Positions 8,453 to 16,849 of a stretch of 49,702 bases of DNA are shown here, one piece after another. This DNA is from Komagataeibacter oboediens. Lineage in GTDB: Bacteria > Pseudomonadota > Alphaproteobacteria > Acetobacterales > Acetobacteraceae. The stretch is from assembly GCF_003207815.1 (NCBI RefSeq), contig NZ_NKTX01000019.1, positions 1 through 49,702 on the forward strand, written 5' to 3'. Position numbers and translations under genes: made by a program. How positions within the stretch are numbered: position 1 is the first letter of the stretch; each line of letters opens with the position of its first letter. The notes below the pieces were generated by a model, which worked only from the letters and a program-made list of their open reading frames with translations, had not been told where the DNA came from and searched no databases.

Positions 8453-8484
8453 GCCCAGTCCCGCGCATGGTTTGCGCGACGGGC
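8453..8484 (-). terminator. GC-rich bulged hairpin after the CorA-type gene
   Basis: GCCC and GGGC form the base and CGCGCA with TGCGCG the upper stem, with small bulges between. It begins about 70 bp past the CorA-type stop on the minus strand. There is no U-tract, so it may be a transcript-end stabiliser rather than an intrinsic terminator. Confidence 0.3.
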
Positions 8485-8555
8485 TCCGTATCCGTATCTG
8501 CCAGCCGGGGTATCATGTCCGCGATGGTCCGATGCGGGCCGGAAACAGGTGGAGC

Positions 8556-9611
8556 CTACAGCAGCTTCATGATTTTCAGCAGCAGCCACGTGATCATCAT
8601 GAACACGAAGCAGATGCCACCCGCCTCGACTGTTCCCAGTGAGCCGGCAGCAAGGAACATGCCACCCGTGTTCATGCCGAAAAAACCGGTCACGAATGTT
8701 GCGGGCAGCATGAGGGTGGTCACGATGGACACGGTGTACAGGCGGCGGTTGGTTTCTTCCGCCTGTCCGGACGCCAGTTCGTCCTGCAGCGATCGCGCAC
8801 GGTCCTGCAGGGCCAGAAGGTCATCAAGGGCTGCATGGATCTGGCGCTGCGAACGGTCGCGGATGTCATCTTCCGCCCATTCGGGCAGTTCCAGGTCCTC
8901 GTTATGGAAAATGCGGTCCACGGGCGAGATCACGCGCCGCAATTCGGTCGAACGACGCCGGACACGTCCGATCAGCCCGCTTATGCGGCCGAAATCGGTA
9001 TGCTGGTCCAGCGTCAGCAACAGGTCCTCGGCGCGGTCAAGCTGGTCATCCAGCATGGCGATGTTGCGCCGGACGGTGTCGGCAAATTCCAGCAGGGTAT
9101 GGTCGACCACTTCGGCAGGGGAGTCGAAGGCCGCCCGCTGCATGGTCCGGTAAATGACCCCCAGGGCCGGAACCGGCTGGCGGCGCGTGGTGATCAGCAG
9201 GGTGGGCAGGACCGCGAACCGCCATGCGGACAGGTTCTTGTCATCTTCCGACATGGCATCGTCAAAGCCGGGCAGGGCGCCATAGACGATATCGCCTTCC
9301 GCCTCGACATTGGTGCCCCGGTCCGTGCTGCCCAGGGCCAGGCGCACTTCTTCGGGCAGGCAGGGAATGGCCTGGATGTGCGCGCGGCTGGCGGTATGGA
9401 CAATGTCATAATGCAGCCAGACCCAGGAATCCGGCGTGCCGGGCGGCAGGCCATCCAGCGCGCGGACGATCTGTTCATCCGTCAGGCGCTCGGGCTTCTG
9501 GCCCGGCTGGCAGGCAATGGCCCAGACCAGCCCGTTGGAGACAGATGACGCAGAGTCGACAGGCAACCCGGTGGCGTTGTCCATCATGGGGAAATCGGGG
9601 ACGTTTTCCAT
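8556..9611 (-). CDS. CorA-family divalent metal transporter (ZntB-like)
   Basis: I start at the ATG at 9611 (MENVPDFPMM), which has GGAGG seven or eight bases upstream; longer frames have none. The 351-residue product has a large cytoplasmic N-terminal domain, long charged helices (residues about 185-290, rich in Arg/Glu), and two C-terminal membrane segments. The family signature GMN is present as FVTGFFGMNTGGMF near the end of the first membrane helix, followed by a second helix ending LLKIMKLL. CorA proteins are pentameric channels for magnesium, cobalt or nickel; the ZntB branch moves zinc by proton symport. The GMNTGG form and N-terminal WVWLHYDI resemble ZntB more than CorA, but the ion is not certain. 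Confidence 0.85.
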   Translation of the reverse strand: MENVPDFPMMDNATGLPVDSASSVSNGLVWAIACQPGQKPERLTDEQIVRALDGLPPGTPDSWVWLHYDIVHTASRAHIQAIPCLPEEVRLALGSTDRGTNVEAEGDIVYGALPGFDDAMSEDDKNLSAWRFAVLPTLLITTRRQPVPALGVIYRTMQRAAFDSPAEVVDHTLLEFADTVRRNIAMLDDQLDRAEDLLLTLDQHTDFGRISGLIGRVRRRSTELRRVISPVDRIFHNEDLELPEWAEDDIRDRSQRQIHAALDDLLALQDRARSLQDELASGQAEETNRRLYTVSIVTTLMLPATFVTGFFGMNTGGMFLAAGSLGTVEAGGICFVFMMITWLLLKIMKLL

Positions 9612-9675
9612 CGCGTATCCCTCCGTCATTCTGCCGGTCCGGCCGGTTCTGGTGATCCTGTCTGGCCGATACGAA

Positions 9676-9713
9676 ACGGGCGGCCGGTGGCCGTTGGCCA
9701 CACGCCCGCCCGT
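9676..9713 (-). terminator. Nested hairpin between DUF3597 and CorA-type genes
   Basis: An outer stem ACGGGCG/CGCCCGT encloses an inner GTGGCC-GTT-GGCCAC hairpin. It lies 20 bp after the DUF3597 stop on the minus strand. No U-tract follows, so the function is inferred from position and stability. Confidence 0.4.
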
Positions 9714-9732
9714 CCGTTACGCCAGCTGCGTC

Positions 9733-10134
9733 TTATTTCATCAGGTCAGGGGAGACCTTGCCGCCATTTGCCGCCAGCTTCTGCATAACCTGCTTGAGCA
9801 ACCACACATTCATGGACGCGGAATCGTTCATGTCACCGGTATAGTGCAGTTCCGTCGCCAGTTCCTTACGCGCGGCAAGCGAGCTGTCGAGGCCCAGCAG
9901 CTTCAGCAGATCCACGATGGAGGTCTGCCAGTTCAGCTTTTCGGGGTTCTTGGCCGCCAGCGCGCTCAGCACGGCGTCCACGTCCACAGGCTGTGCCGGG
10001 GCGGCGGGCGCTGCAGCCGGAGCCGCTGCGGCAGGGGCTGCTGCGGGCGTGGCTGCCGGCGCAGCTGCCGGGGTCGCGGCTGCTGCGGTGTGGCTGCCGA
10101 AGATCTTGGACAGGATTGAACCGAAGATGCTCAT
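9733..10134 (-). CDS. DUF3597 family protein
   Basis: The start chosen is the ATG at 10134 (MSIFGSILSKIFG), with GGAG nine bases upstream. The 133-residue protein has a short hydrophobic N-terminal helix, then an Ala/Pro linker of about 35 residues made of repeated AAP and TPA units, then the conserved domain: KLNWQTSIVDLLKLLGLDSS, AARKELATELHYTGD, SASMNVWLLKQVMQKLAANG. This is the DUF3597 family, small proteins found widely in proteobacteria, whose role is not established. The LysM-like spacing seen in some relatives is not evident here. It sits between adenosylhomocysteinase and a metal transporter, all on the minus strand, but with separate hairpins between them. Confidence 0.8.
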   Translation of the reverse strand: MSIFGSILSKIFGSHTAAAATPAAAPAATPAAAPAAAAPAAAPAAPAQPVDVDAVLSALAAKNPEKLNWQTSIVDLLKLLGLDSSLAARKELATELHYTGDMNDSASMNVWLLKQVMQKLAANGGKVSPDLMK

Positions 10135-10212
10135 GGTATCTTTCTCCATTCACATGATGTGGCCCGGCGGATGCCGGACCAGTCACGCGTATGTTAACGA
10201 TGTTCGAAGCGC

Positions 10213-11511
10213 TCAGTAACGATACAGGTCATTCTTGAACGGACCGTTGACCGGCACGTCAATGTAATCCGCCTGCTTCTGGCTCATCTTGGACAGATGC
10301 GCGCCAACCTTGGCCAGGTGCAGGAAGGCCACCTTCTCATCCAGCTTCTTGGGCAGGGTGTAGACCTTGTTTTCGTACTTGCCTTCCGGCGCTTCCCACA
10401 GTTCGATCTGCGCCAGCGTCTGGTTGGTGAACGACGCGGACATGACGAAGGACGGATGGCCCGTCGCGTTGCCTAGGTTGACCAGACGGCCTTCGGACAG
10501 GACGATCAGGCGCTTGCCATCAGGGAAGACGACCTCATCCACCTGCGGCTTGATGTTGTCCCACTTGAAGTTGCGCAGGGCGCCGATCTGGATTTCGGAA
10601 TCGAAATGCCCGATGTTGCACACGATTGCGCGGTGCTTCATCTCGCGCATGTGGTCCAGCGTGATGATGTCCACATTGCCCGTGGCAGTGACGAAAATGT
10701 CGCCGCGCGGCGCGGCCTCTTCCATCGTCACGACCTCATAGCCTTCCATCGCGGCCTGCAGCGCGCAGATGGGATCAACCTCGGTCACCAGCACCCGGCA
10801 GCCGGCGTTGCGCAGGGACGCGGCAGACCCCTTGCCCACGTCACCGTAACCGGCAACCACGGCAACCTTGCCGGCCATCATCACGTCCGTGCCACGGCGG
10901 ATGGCGTCCACCAGGCTTTCGCGACAGCCGTACAGGTTGTCGAACTTGGACTTGGTCACGCTGTCATTGACGTTGATGGCCGGAACCTTCAGCGTGCCCT
11001 TCTTTTCCATTTCCCACAGGCGGTGGACACCCGTCGTGGTTTCTTCCGACAGCCCGCGCACGTTTTTCAGCAGTTCGGGATACTTGTCGTGCATGAGGAT
11101 GGTCAGGTCGCCACCGTCATCAAGGATCATGTTGGGGGTCCAGCCGTCCGGCCCCTTTACGGTCTGCTCGATGCACCAGTTGAACTCGTCTTCCGTCAGG
11201 CCCTTCCACGCGAACACGGGCACGCCGGTCGCGGCGATGGCGGCGGCAGCCTGGTCCTGGGTCGAGAAGATGTTGCATGAGGACCAGCGGACCGTAGCCC
11301 CCAGCGCCGTCAGGGTCTCGATCAGTACGGCGGTCTGGATCGTCATGTGCAGGCAGCCCGCGATGCGCGCGCCCTTCAGCGGCTGGGATGCGCCGTATTC
11401 TTCACGGAGGGCCATAAGCCCTGGCATTTCGCCTTCCGCGATCGAGATTTCCTTGCGGCCCCACTCGGCAAGCGAGATGTCCTTGACCTTGTAATCGGTG
11501 CTGGTGGTCAT
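10213..11511 (-). CDS. ahcY: Adenosylhomocysteinase
   Basis: The 432-residue protein hydrolyses S-adenosylhomocysteine to adenosine and homocysteine in the activated methyl cycle, using bound NAD. Family marks are all present: [20 protein letters not shown] at the N terminus, [21 protein letters not shown], the NAD-binding [32 protein letters not shown], and the C-terminal [20 protein letters not shown], whose Lys and Tyr close the NAD site. Length matches the bacterial enzyme. AGGA lies six bases before the ATG. The 80 bp upstream do not show the conserved core of an SAH riboswitch. Confidence 0.97.
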   Translation of the reverse strand: MTTSTDYKVKDISLAEWGRKEISIAEGEMPGLMALREEYGASQPLKGARIAGCLHMTIQTAVLIETLTALGATVRWSSCNIFSTQDQAAAAIAATGVPVFAWKGLTEDEFNWCIEQTVKGPDGWTPNMILDDGGDLTILMHDKYPELLKNVRGLSEETTTGVHRLWEMEKKGTLKVPAINVNDSVTKSKFDNLYGCRESLVDAIRRGTDVMMAGKVAVVAGYGDVGKGSAASLRNAGCRVLVTEVDPICALQAAMEGYEVVTMEEAAPRGDIFVTATGNVDIITLDHMREMKHRAIVCNIGHFDSEIQIGALRNFKWDNIKPQVDEVVFPDGKRLIVLSEGRLVNLGNATGHPSFVMSASFTNQTLAQIELWEAPEGKYENKVYTLPKKLDEKVAFLHLAKVGAHLSKMSQKQADYIDVPVNGPFKNDLYRY

Positions 11512-11591
11512 TTCTTATCCTGTATTCGTCAATGCGGCACAGGATATACCCCGTTGGGCGCGCGTGATCCAGAGTGCGCGGGATTCCACGT

Positions 11592-12641
11592 TCACGCGAT
11601 CGTGCGGGCGACCTCTTCCGCCTGTTTCAGGATCCGCAGGAAATTTTCTCCCCACAGGGCCGCGATCTGGCTGCGGTCATAGCCGCGGCGCAGCAGTTCT
11701 GCCGTCAGGTTGGGCGATTCCGATGCATCGGCCCAGCCGCGTATGCCGCCGCCGCCATCAAAATCGGACGAGATGCCGACATGCTTGATCCCGATTCGCT
11801 GCACCGCGTAATCGATATGATCGACAAAGTCCGCCACCGTGACCGGGCGCATGTCACGCACGTCGCGCGGTCGCAGGAAGGCATCCATGGCGGTAATGTG
11901 GATCACGCCACCACAGGCCTTCAGCGCGTCAAGCTGCGTGTCATCAAGGTTGCGCGGATGATCGCACAGGGCACGGACACACGAATGGCTGGCAAAGACC
12001 GGCGCGCGGGACAGGCCAACGGCCTGCAGCATGGTGTCGCGTGACGTGTGCGAGACATCGACCAGCATGCCCACGCGGTTCATTTCGGCCACCGCATCAC
12101 GGCCAAGGCCGGACAGTCCGCCATGCAGCGTTTCGGGATCATCCAGGTGATGCATGGGCCGTGCCGAGTCGGCCAGCTGGTTGTGCCCGTTATGGGTCAG
12201 CGTCATGTAGCGTGCGCCCAAAGCCCGGAACCGGGCGATCAGCGACAGGTCCTCGCCAATCGTATAGCCGTTTTCCACGGCGGGGATGATGGCGACATCC
12301 CCAGCGGCATGGGCCGCGCGTACCGCTGCCGCCGTGTCGCACACCTGCACGCCATCGATCCCGCCCGTCTCTCCGATCACGTGCAGCATCGCTTCCGCCC
12401 GGGTGGAGGCCGCCTCGTGCCCCGCCACGTCACGCGCGCCCTGTCCCACATAGGCCACAAGGCATGCGGCACTCAGACTGCCCGCGCGCATGCGCGGCAG
12501 GTCCACCCGTCGCGACGGCGCGCCCGTGGCGAAGTCGTCGCGGTCCGGCCACGGAATGTCCACATGGGTATCAATGCTCAGCAGCGAGCGATGCAGTTCG
12601 ACTGCTTCCGTTGCGGATATGTCGGTTGGTGTATCGGTCAT
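11592..12641 (-). CDS. Membrane dipeptidase (peptidase family M19)
   Basis: I start at the ATG at 12641 (MTDTPTDISATEAVELH), preceded by GGAGG with four bases between; an extension to 12887 would run into the divergent reductase gene. The 349-residue protein has the zinc-binding sequence SIDTHVDIPWPDRDD, then VENGYTIGEDLSLI with the bridging Glu, then MLVDVSHTSRDT and ASHSCVRALCDHPRNL for the two further His ligands, and HVGISSDFDGGGG near the C terminus. This is the renal dipeptidase family, which cleaves dipeptides, often with D-residues. No signal peptide is visible, so it is probably cytoplasmic. Confidence 0.88.
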   Translation of the reverse strand: MTDTPTDISATEAVELHRSLLSIDTHVDIPWPDRDDFATGAPSRRVDLPRMRAGSLSAACLVAYVGQGARDVAGHEAASTRAEAMLHVIGETGGIDGVQVCDTAAAVRAAHAAGDVAIIPAVENGYTIGEDLSLIARFRALGARYMTLTHNGHNQLADSARPMHHLDDPETLHGGLSGLGRDAVAEMNRVGMLVDVSHTSRDTMLQAVGLSRAPVFASHSCVRALCDHPRNLDDTQLDALKACGGVIHITAMDAFLRPRDVRDMRPVTVADFVDHIDYAVQRIGIKHVGISSDFDGGGGIRGWADASESPNLTAELLRRGYDRSQIAALWGENFLRILKQAEEVARTIA

Positions 12642-12831
12642 GGGGCCTCCAGCAATGGTGATAATGAACCACATGCAGGCCAGTCCTGAAAACTGGGCAT
12701 AAACCAAAAGTGGTGACCTGTCGTTAGGGTAGGGACCGGCGACACACGTCCAGCCCCCGGCCCGGTCGCCACCCTGCCGCCTGCGCGCCGGGGCACCATA
12801 GCCGCCGGGAGCGCCTGACGAAGGAACGACC

Positions 12832-13668
12832 ATGACAACCTCCATCCCCCTGCTAGAACTGAATGATGGCCACAGGATCCCCGCCATGGGGTTCGGTACC
12901 TATCCACTGGATAACCCGCAGGCCGAAAAGGCGGTGCGGGAGGCGCTGGATGCGGGGTATCGCCTGTTTGATACCGCGTCGCGCTACGGGAATGAAAGCG
13001 GGGTCGGCACGGGGCTGGTCAGTTCCGATGTGGGGCGCGAGGATATTTTTGTCACCACCAAGCTGCGTGGTGCCGATCAGGGATATGACAGTACGCTGCG
13101 CGCGTTCGAGCAGAGCCTTGGACTGCTGAAAATGAGCTATGTTGACCTGTATCTCATCCACTGGCCGCTGCCCGCCAAGGACCAGTATGTCGATAGCTGG
13201 AAGGCGATGATCCGCCTGCAGAAGGAAGGCCGCGTGCGCTCGATTGGCGTCTCCAACTTCCTGCCTGAACACCTGCAGCGCCTGATTGATGAAACCGGGG
13301 TCACGCCTAGCGTCAACCAGATCGAGATGCATGCCGATTTCGCGCAGTCCGAACTGGTCGCCCTGCACAGGAAGCTGGGCATCCAGACAGAAGCCTGGAG
13401 CCCGCTTGGGCGCGGCAAGCTGCTGGATAATCCTGTCGTCAAGCGGGTTGCGGACCGGCATGGCAAATCCACGGCACAGGTGCTGCTGCGCTGGGTGATC
13501 GATTACGGCGCGATCCCCATCCCCAAAAGTGCGCATCCCGAGCGCATGCGCGCCAACCTGCATACGTTCGATTTCCAGCTGACGGCGGATGACATGAGCG
13601 ACCTTGCGACACTCGACAGCCCCCACAACCGCACAGGTGGTGATCCCGCCACCTATGTCGAGGAATAA
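12832..13668 (+). CDS. Aldo/keto reductase (2,5-diketo-D-gluconate reductase-like)
   Basis: The 278-residue protein carries the full aldo/keto reductase tetrad: Asp47 and Tyr52 in LFDTASRYGNE, Lys77 in VTTKLRG, His110 in YLIHWPLP. The NADPH-binding end PIPKSAHPERMRANL is present. Overall it resembles the bacterial DkgA/YafB group that reduces 2,5-diketo-D-gluconate, methylglyoxal and related carbonyls, which fits an organism that oxidises sugars. GAAGGAA lies just upstream of the ATG. It is divergent from the dipeptidase gene with 190 bp between them, and a palindromic repeat follows its stop by 20 bp. Substrate preference is not readable. Confidence 0.88.
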   Translation: MTTSIPLLELNDGHRIPAMGFGTYPLDNPQAEKAVREALDAGYRLFDTASRYGNESGVGTGLVSSDVGREDIFVTTKLRGADQGYDSTLRAFEQSLGLLKMSYVDLYLIHWPLPAKDQYVDSWKAMIRLQKEGRVRSIGVSNFLPEHLQRLIDETGVTPSVNQIEMHADFAQSELVALHRKLGIQTEAWSPLGRGKLLDNPVVKRVADRHGKSTAQVLLRWVIDYGAIPIPKSAHPERMRANLHTFDFQLTADDMSDLATLDSPHNRTGGDPATYVEE

Positions 13669-13688
13669 AAGGCTGGTCTGAAGGAATG

Positions 13689-13768
13689 GAAGTTTCCGGG
13701 TGCCGCCTTTTTTCAAAAGGCGGCATTCTTCGAAGCATCCTGAAAAAAGCGTCACCGAAAACTTTTTC
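13689..13768 (+). repeat. Two-armed palindromic repeat, copy A
   Basis: Outer arms AAGTTTCCGGGTG (13690-13702) and CACCGAAAACTT (13753-13764) enclose a perfect first arm (GCCGCCTTTT, three-base loop, AAAAGGCGGC; 13702-13724) and an imperfect second arm starting GAAGCATCC. It lies 20 bp after the aldo/keto reductase stop, with the GCC arm next to that gene, and a CTTTTT run follows the outer stem. Confidence 0.85.
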
Positions 13769-13942
13769 ATGACCTGCAGGTGCGCATGAACCTGACCTGC
13801 CCGATTACGTCATGGACATGTCGGCGGGTCAGGATTGCACAAGCCGAAGCCACGCTGTTATGGTGCGGCGCCCGTCCCGCCGGGCGGGCCATGTTGGCGC
13901 GTCCGCCATGGGATCGGGCATGATCGGGATCATACCACCAGC

Positions 13943-15070
13943 ATGGCACCAGCGCAGGCAGTAGCGGCATCTGACGGACATGGCGGCACGACCGCGCAGG
14001 CTTCCCCCACACGCCGGTCGCTGCGATGGCTGGCGCTGGGGTTTGCGGGCATGCTGGCCGCCTGTGCCCATAATGGCTCCCACGAGATGAGTGAGGAGCA
14101 GATGATTCAGGAAGCCGATTCCTATCGCGCCCGCGCCCACACCACCTATACCCCGCCGGGACCACCGGAAGATCCGTGGGGGCCTTATATCACCGAGGCC
14201 TCCCAGCGTTTCGATGTGCCAAATGTATGGATCCGCGAAGTCATGCAGCGCGAGTCGGGCGGACAGCTGTACCATAATGGCCAGTTCGTGACCTCCATGC
14301 CCGGCGCCATGGGGCTGATGCAGCTCATGCCGCCCACCTATGACGAAATGCGTGCGCGCTACAATCTTGGTCCCGATGCCTTTGAACCACATGACAATAT
14401 CATAGCGGGCACGGCCTATATCCGTGAAATGTACGACATTTACGGCTCGCCCGGTTTCCTTGCCGCCTATAACAGCGGGCCGGGGCGGCTCGATGATTTC
14501 CTTGATCGTTACCACACCCTGCCCAAGGAAACGCGCGATTATGTCGCGTCCATCGGGCCGCGGATCGTCAGCAGCAAACCGGTCAACCGGTCACAGGCCG
14601 ACCTGCTGGTTGAAGCCCGCGCCCTTGCCCGCGCGCAGGCGGCGCAGAATGCGCGGGGCGGCCACAGCCGGGGGCGTCAGCTTCTGGCGTCCGTGCCGAA
14701 GGGGACGGCTACCGACACGCCATCGCCCGAAGCCGCCGCCGTGCGCGCAGCATGGAGTGCACGTGAACAGAGCGGCGTGGCCCCCATGGCGTCGGCCGGA
14801 ACCCGGCCGGGGGTCATCAGCATGGCCGACCGCCATGACTGGGTGGTGCAGGTGGGTGCTTATGGATCGGTCGGGCAGGCGCAACATGCGGCGGGACAGG
14901 CCCGGGCCAAGATTGCGTTCAGCGGGGTGCATACGCAGGTCGCAACCGTTGCATCGGCGCATGGTCATGTCTATCGTGCAAGGCTGACCGGCCTGTCGCA
15001 CGAAGCTGCCCAGCAGGTCTGTCAGCGACTGGGCGGGTCAGGATGCCAGATCCTGCCGCCAACCACATGA
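13943..15070 (+). CDS. Lytic transglycosylase lipoprotein with SLT and SPOR domains
   Basis: Starting at 13943, the 375-residue product has a lipoprotein signal RRSLRWLALGFAGMLAAC, with lipid-modified Cys41. An SLT domain follows at about residues 80-210: the catalytic Glu104 in REVMQRESGG, then PGAMGLMQLMPPTYDEM, NIIAGTAYIREM, and FLAAYNSGPGRLDDF. This fold cleaves peptidoglycan strands to 1,6-anhydromuropeptides. The C-terminal 75 residues (WVVQVGAYGSVGQAQH to RLTGLSHEAAQQVC) form a SPOR domain, which binds glycan strands stripped of stem peptides at division sites. The pairing suggests a septal, outer-membrane-anchored enzyme. A low-complexity linker separates the domains. The frame is open to 13835, but those residues look non-coding and no clear ribosome-binding site decides the start. 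Confidence 0.85.
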   Translation: MAPAQAVAASDGHGGTTAQASPTRRSLRWLALGFAGMLAACAHNGSHEMSEEQMIQEADSYRARAHTTYTPPGPPEDPWGPYITEASQRFDVPNVWIREVMQRESGGQLYHNGQFVTSMPGAMGLMQLMPPTYDEMRARYNLGPDAFEPHDNIIAGTAYIREMYDIYGSPGFLAAYNSGPGRLDDFLDRYHTLPKETRDYVASIGPRIVSSKPVNRSQADLLVEARALARAQAAQNARGGHSRGRQLLASVPKGTATDTPSPEAAAVRAAWSAREQSGVAPMASAGTRPGVISMADRHDWVVQVGAYGSVGQAQHAAGQARAKIAFSGVHTQVATVASAHGHVYRARLTGLSHEAAQQVCQRLGGSGCQILPPTT

Positions 15071-15106
15071 CGGCATTGATCCTGCCCCGCAGGGTGTGAG
15101 GACACA

Positions 15107-15724
15107 TTGAGGTATTTCTACAGGCGTTCGCGCTGGTCCCTGCCGGGGCTGTGCCTGCCGCTGGCCGGTGTCATGGCCTTTGCCGGCTTTGTCTGTTTTT
15201 CGCCCGCGCGCGCGGCCCTGCCGGTGGGCAGTCAGGCCCCGATGTTCGATGCGCAGGCCACCAGCAATGGCAGCGAGTTTGATTTCCGGCTGGCCGATGC
15301 CCTGCGTCAGGGGCCGGTCGTGCTGTATTTCTACCCCGCCGCCTTCACCCGTGGCTGCACCATGGAGGCGCATGATTTCGCCAACGCCATGGATCAGTAC
15401 AAGGCGCTGGGGGCTACGGTCATTGGCGTGTCCACAGATGATATGCATACCCTCGACCGTTTTTCCGTCAGCGAAGGTCATGGCCGCTTTCCCGTCGCCA
15501 CTGACCCGAAGGGCCAGATCGCACGGATGTACGACAGTCACCTGCCGCTGGTGAACCGCGCCAGCCGTACGTCCTATGTCATCGCCCCGGATGGCAAGGT
15601 GATCTATGCCTACAGCGCCCTGTCACCCAAGGGGCATGTCAGCGGCACGCTCGATGCCCTGAAGCAGTGGCGTGCGGCACAGGGCAATGCCAGCAAGGTC
15701 ACGTTGCCCGCCAAGCCCCAGTAA
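15107..15724 (+). CDS. Exported one-Cys peroxiredoxin (Bcp/AhpC-TSA family)
   Basis: The 205-residue protein starts at TTG, with GAGG upstream (TGTGAGGACACA before the start). Residues 1-36 form a signal peptide ending PARA. The mature part has the peroxiredoxin active site YFYPAAFTRGCTMEAHDF: peroxidatic Cys84 with the P-x3-T-x2-C pattern. Bcp/PrxQ proteins often have a resolving Cys five residues later; here that position is not Cys and the mature protein has no other Cys, so it should be a one-Cys enzyme needing an outside reductant. It would reduce hydrogen peroxide or organic peroxides in the periplasm, sensible for a bacterium with strong periplasmic oxidases. It is 36 bp after the transglycosylase gene and may be cotranscribed. 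Confidence 0.88.
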   Translation: MRYFYRRSRWSLPGLCLPLAGVMAFAGFVCFSPARAALPVGSQAPMFDAQATSNGSEFDFRLADALRQGPVVLYFYPAAFTRGCTMEAHDFANAMDQYKALGATVIGVSTDDMHTLDRFSVSEGHGRFPVATDPKGQIARMYDSHLPLVNRASRTSYVIAPDGKVIYAYSALSPKGHVSGTLDALKQWRAAQGNASKVTLPAKPQ

Positions 15725-15756
15725 GACCCATTTCAAAATAACCATCTGATAAATAT

Positions 15757-15834
15757 GAAAGTTTTGGGTACCGCCTTTTGTCAAAAAGGTGTCGTTTCTT
15801 GAAGCTTTTTGAAAACGGCTTTACCAAAAACTTC
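15757..15834 (+). repeat. Two-armed palindromic repeat, copy B
   Basis: Outer arms GAAAGTTTTGGGTA (15757-15770) and TTACCAAAAACTTC (15821-15834) enclose two degenerate arms, ACCGCCTTTTGTCAAAAAGGT and GAAGCTTTTTGAAAACGGCTT. It lies 32 bp after the peroxiredoxin stop, and the cobalamin riboswitch follows about 80 bp later. Confidence 0.8.
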
Positions 15835-15911
15835 CTATGATTTCATAGCATCTGATGGACGGATTTCTGAAACAGTCTCTGCGGCCGCAACGTTGACTTG
15901 CGCGCCCCGCG

Positions 15912-16022
15912 CGGTATTGACTGGCATTTCCGTATCCGTAGGGAGAAGCCGGTGGGATTCCGGCACGGTCGCGCCACTGTACACCGCAGCCCCTGCGGAA
16001 GTCAGACCTCCCGGCGGATAAA
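15912..16022 (+). promoter_or_regulatory. Cobalamin riboswitch
   Basis: The core is clear: GGGAGAAGCCGGTGGGATTC then CGGCACGGTCGCGCCACTGT, followed by GCAGCCCCTGCGG and the closing AGTCAGACCTCCCGGC. These match the conserved B12-box and the AGTC-ACCT 3' end of adenosylcobalamin aptamers. The 5' edge is approximate. It lies just upstream of the leader frame and cbtA, and probably represses their expression when cobalamin is plentiful; AGGAG at 16056-16060 is the site most likely to be hidden. Confidence 0.92.
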
Positions 16023-16070
16023 GCTTCATTCCGTTCCGGGACGCGCTTTCCCGACAGGAGATCTGACCCC

Positions 16071-16115
16071 ATGTCCTTCATTTCTTTCCCCCGGCCACAT
16101 CGGGATATGCCCTGA
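16071..16115 (+). CDS. 14-codon leader frame coupled to cbtA
   Basis: ATG at 16071 is preceded by AGGAG with ten bases between, and encodes MSFISFPRPHRDMP before a TGA that overlaps the cbtA start (TGATG). In many relatives cbtB, a 60-residue one-helix protein with a His-rich tail, occupies this place. This peptide has no membrane helix. It may be a translational coupler, or the shrunken remnant of cbtB. That it is translated is inferred from the ribosome-binding site and overlap. Confidence 0.5.
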   Translation: MSFISFPRPHRDMP

Positions 16116-16849
16116 TGGCCGGACGCCTTCTGCTGCGTGGCATGCTGGCGGGCATCATTGCAGCCGCCCTTGCGTTCATGTTTGCCCGTGTCTTCGGTGA
16201 ACCGCAGGTCAATCTTGCCATTGCGTTCGAAGCCGCCATGGATGCGGCATCAGGTGAGCCGCCGGAACCCGAACTGGTCAGCCGTGGCGTGCAGTCGTCG
16301 CTCGGGCTGCTGACCGCCGCCGTCATGTATGGCGCGGCCTATGGCGGGCTGTTTTCGCTGGTGTTCTCGCTGGCTTACGGGCGGATCGGCCGCTTTTCGC
16401 CGCGTATGCTGTCCATGCTGCTGGCGGGGGCCGGATTCCTGTCCGTGGTGCTGGTGCCAGATCTGAAATACCCGGCCAATCCCCCGGCCGTGGGGCAGCC
16501 GGAAACCATTGGCCTGCGCACGACCGCCTATTTTGAAATGATCGTCTTTTCGCTGTGCGCGCTGACGCTGGCGGTCCTGTCGGGCCGTGTGCTGGCGGTG
16601 CGTCTTGGCAACTGGGGCGCCACGCTATGCGGCGGGGCGGTTTTCGTGGTGCTGGTGGCGCTGCTGCAATGGGCGCTGCCCGACATCAGCGAAGTGCCGG
16701 ACAACTTCCCCGCCGTCGTGCTGTGGCGCTTTCGTGAAGCTGCCATTGGCATGCAGCTTGTGCTGTGGGGCGGCCTTGGTCTGGTGTTCGGCATAATGGC
16801 CGAACGCCTGCTGGGGTACGAGCAGCGTGCGGCCCGCCGTTACGGCTGA
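16115..16849 (+). CDS. cbtA: CbtA-family probable cobalt transporter subunit
   Basis: The 244-residue membrane protein has five or six hydrophobic segments: residues 6-25 (LRGMLAGIIAAALAFMFARV), about 65-90, 98-118, 140-165, 172-190 and 212-230. Family features are FGEPQVNLAIAFEAA near the N terminus, LKYPANPPAVGQPETIG in the middle, and FREAAIGMQLVLWGGLGL near the end. CbtA was defined through its regular link with cobalamin riboswitches and is thought to take up cobalt together with CbtB. Here CbtB is missing. The start overlaps the leader stop, so translation is probably coupled. The last 10 bases overlap the convergent binding-protein gene. Confidence 0.88.
   Translation: MAGRLLLRGMLAGIIAAALAFMFARVFGEPQVNLAIAFEAAMDAASGEPPEPELVSRGVQSSLGLLTAAVMYGAAYGGLFSLVFSLAYGRIGRFSPRMLSMLLAGAGFLSVVLVPDLKYPANPPAVGQPETIGLRTTAYFEMIVFSLCALTLAVLSGRVLAVRLGNWGATLCGGAVFVVLVALLQWALPDISEVPDNFPAVVLWRFREAAIGMQLVLWGGLGLVFGIMAERLLGYEQRAARRYG

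Noticed and set aside
10160-10179. Hairpin GGTCCGGC/GCCGGGCC upstream of the DUF3597 start as the ahcY terminator
   Set aside because: It has a mismatch, no U-tract, and lies after ahcY only loosely; not strong enough to list as a feature.
11512-11591. Possible SAH riboswitch before ahcY
   Set aside because: The 80 bp upstream lack the conserved core sequence and pairing of that riboswitch class.
12642-12887. Extended N terminus for the M19 dipeptidase
   Set aside because: It would overlap the divergent aldo/keto reductase gene, has no family similarity, and the ATG at 12641 has a strong ribosome-binding site.
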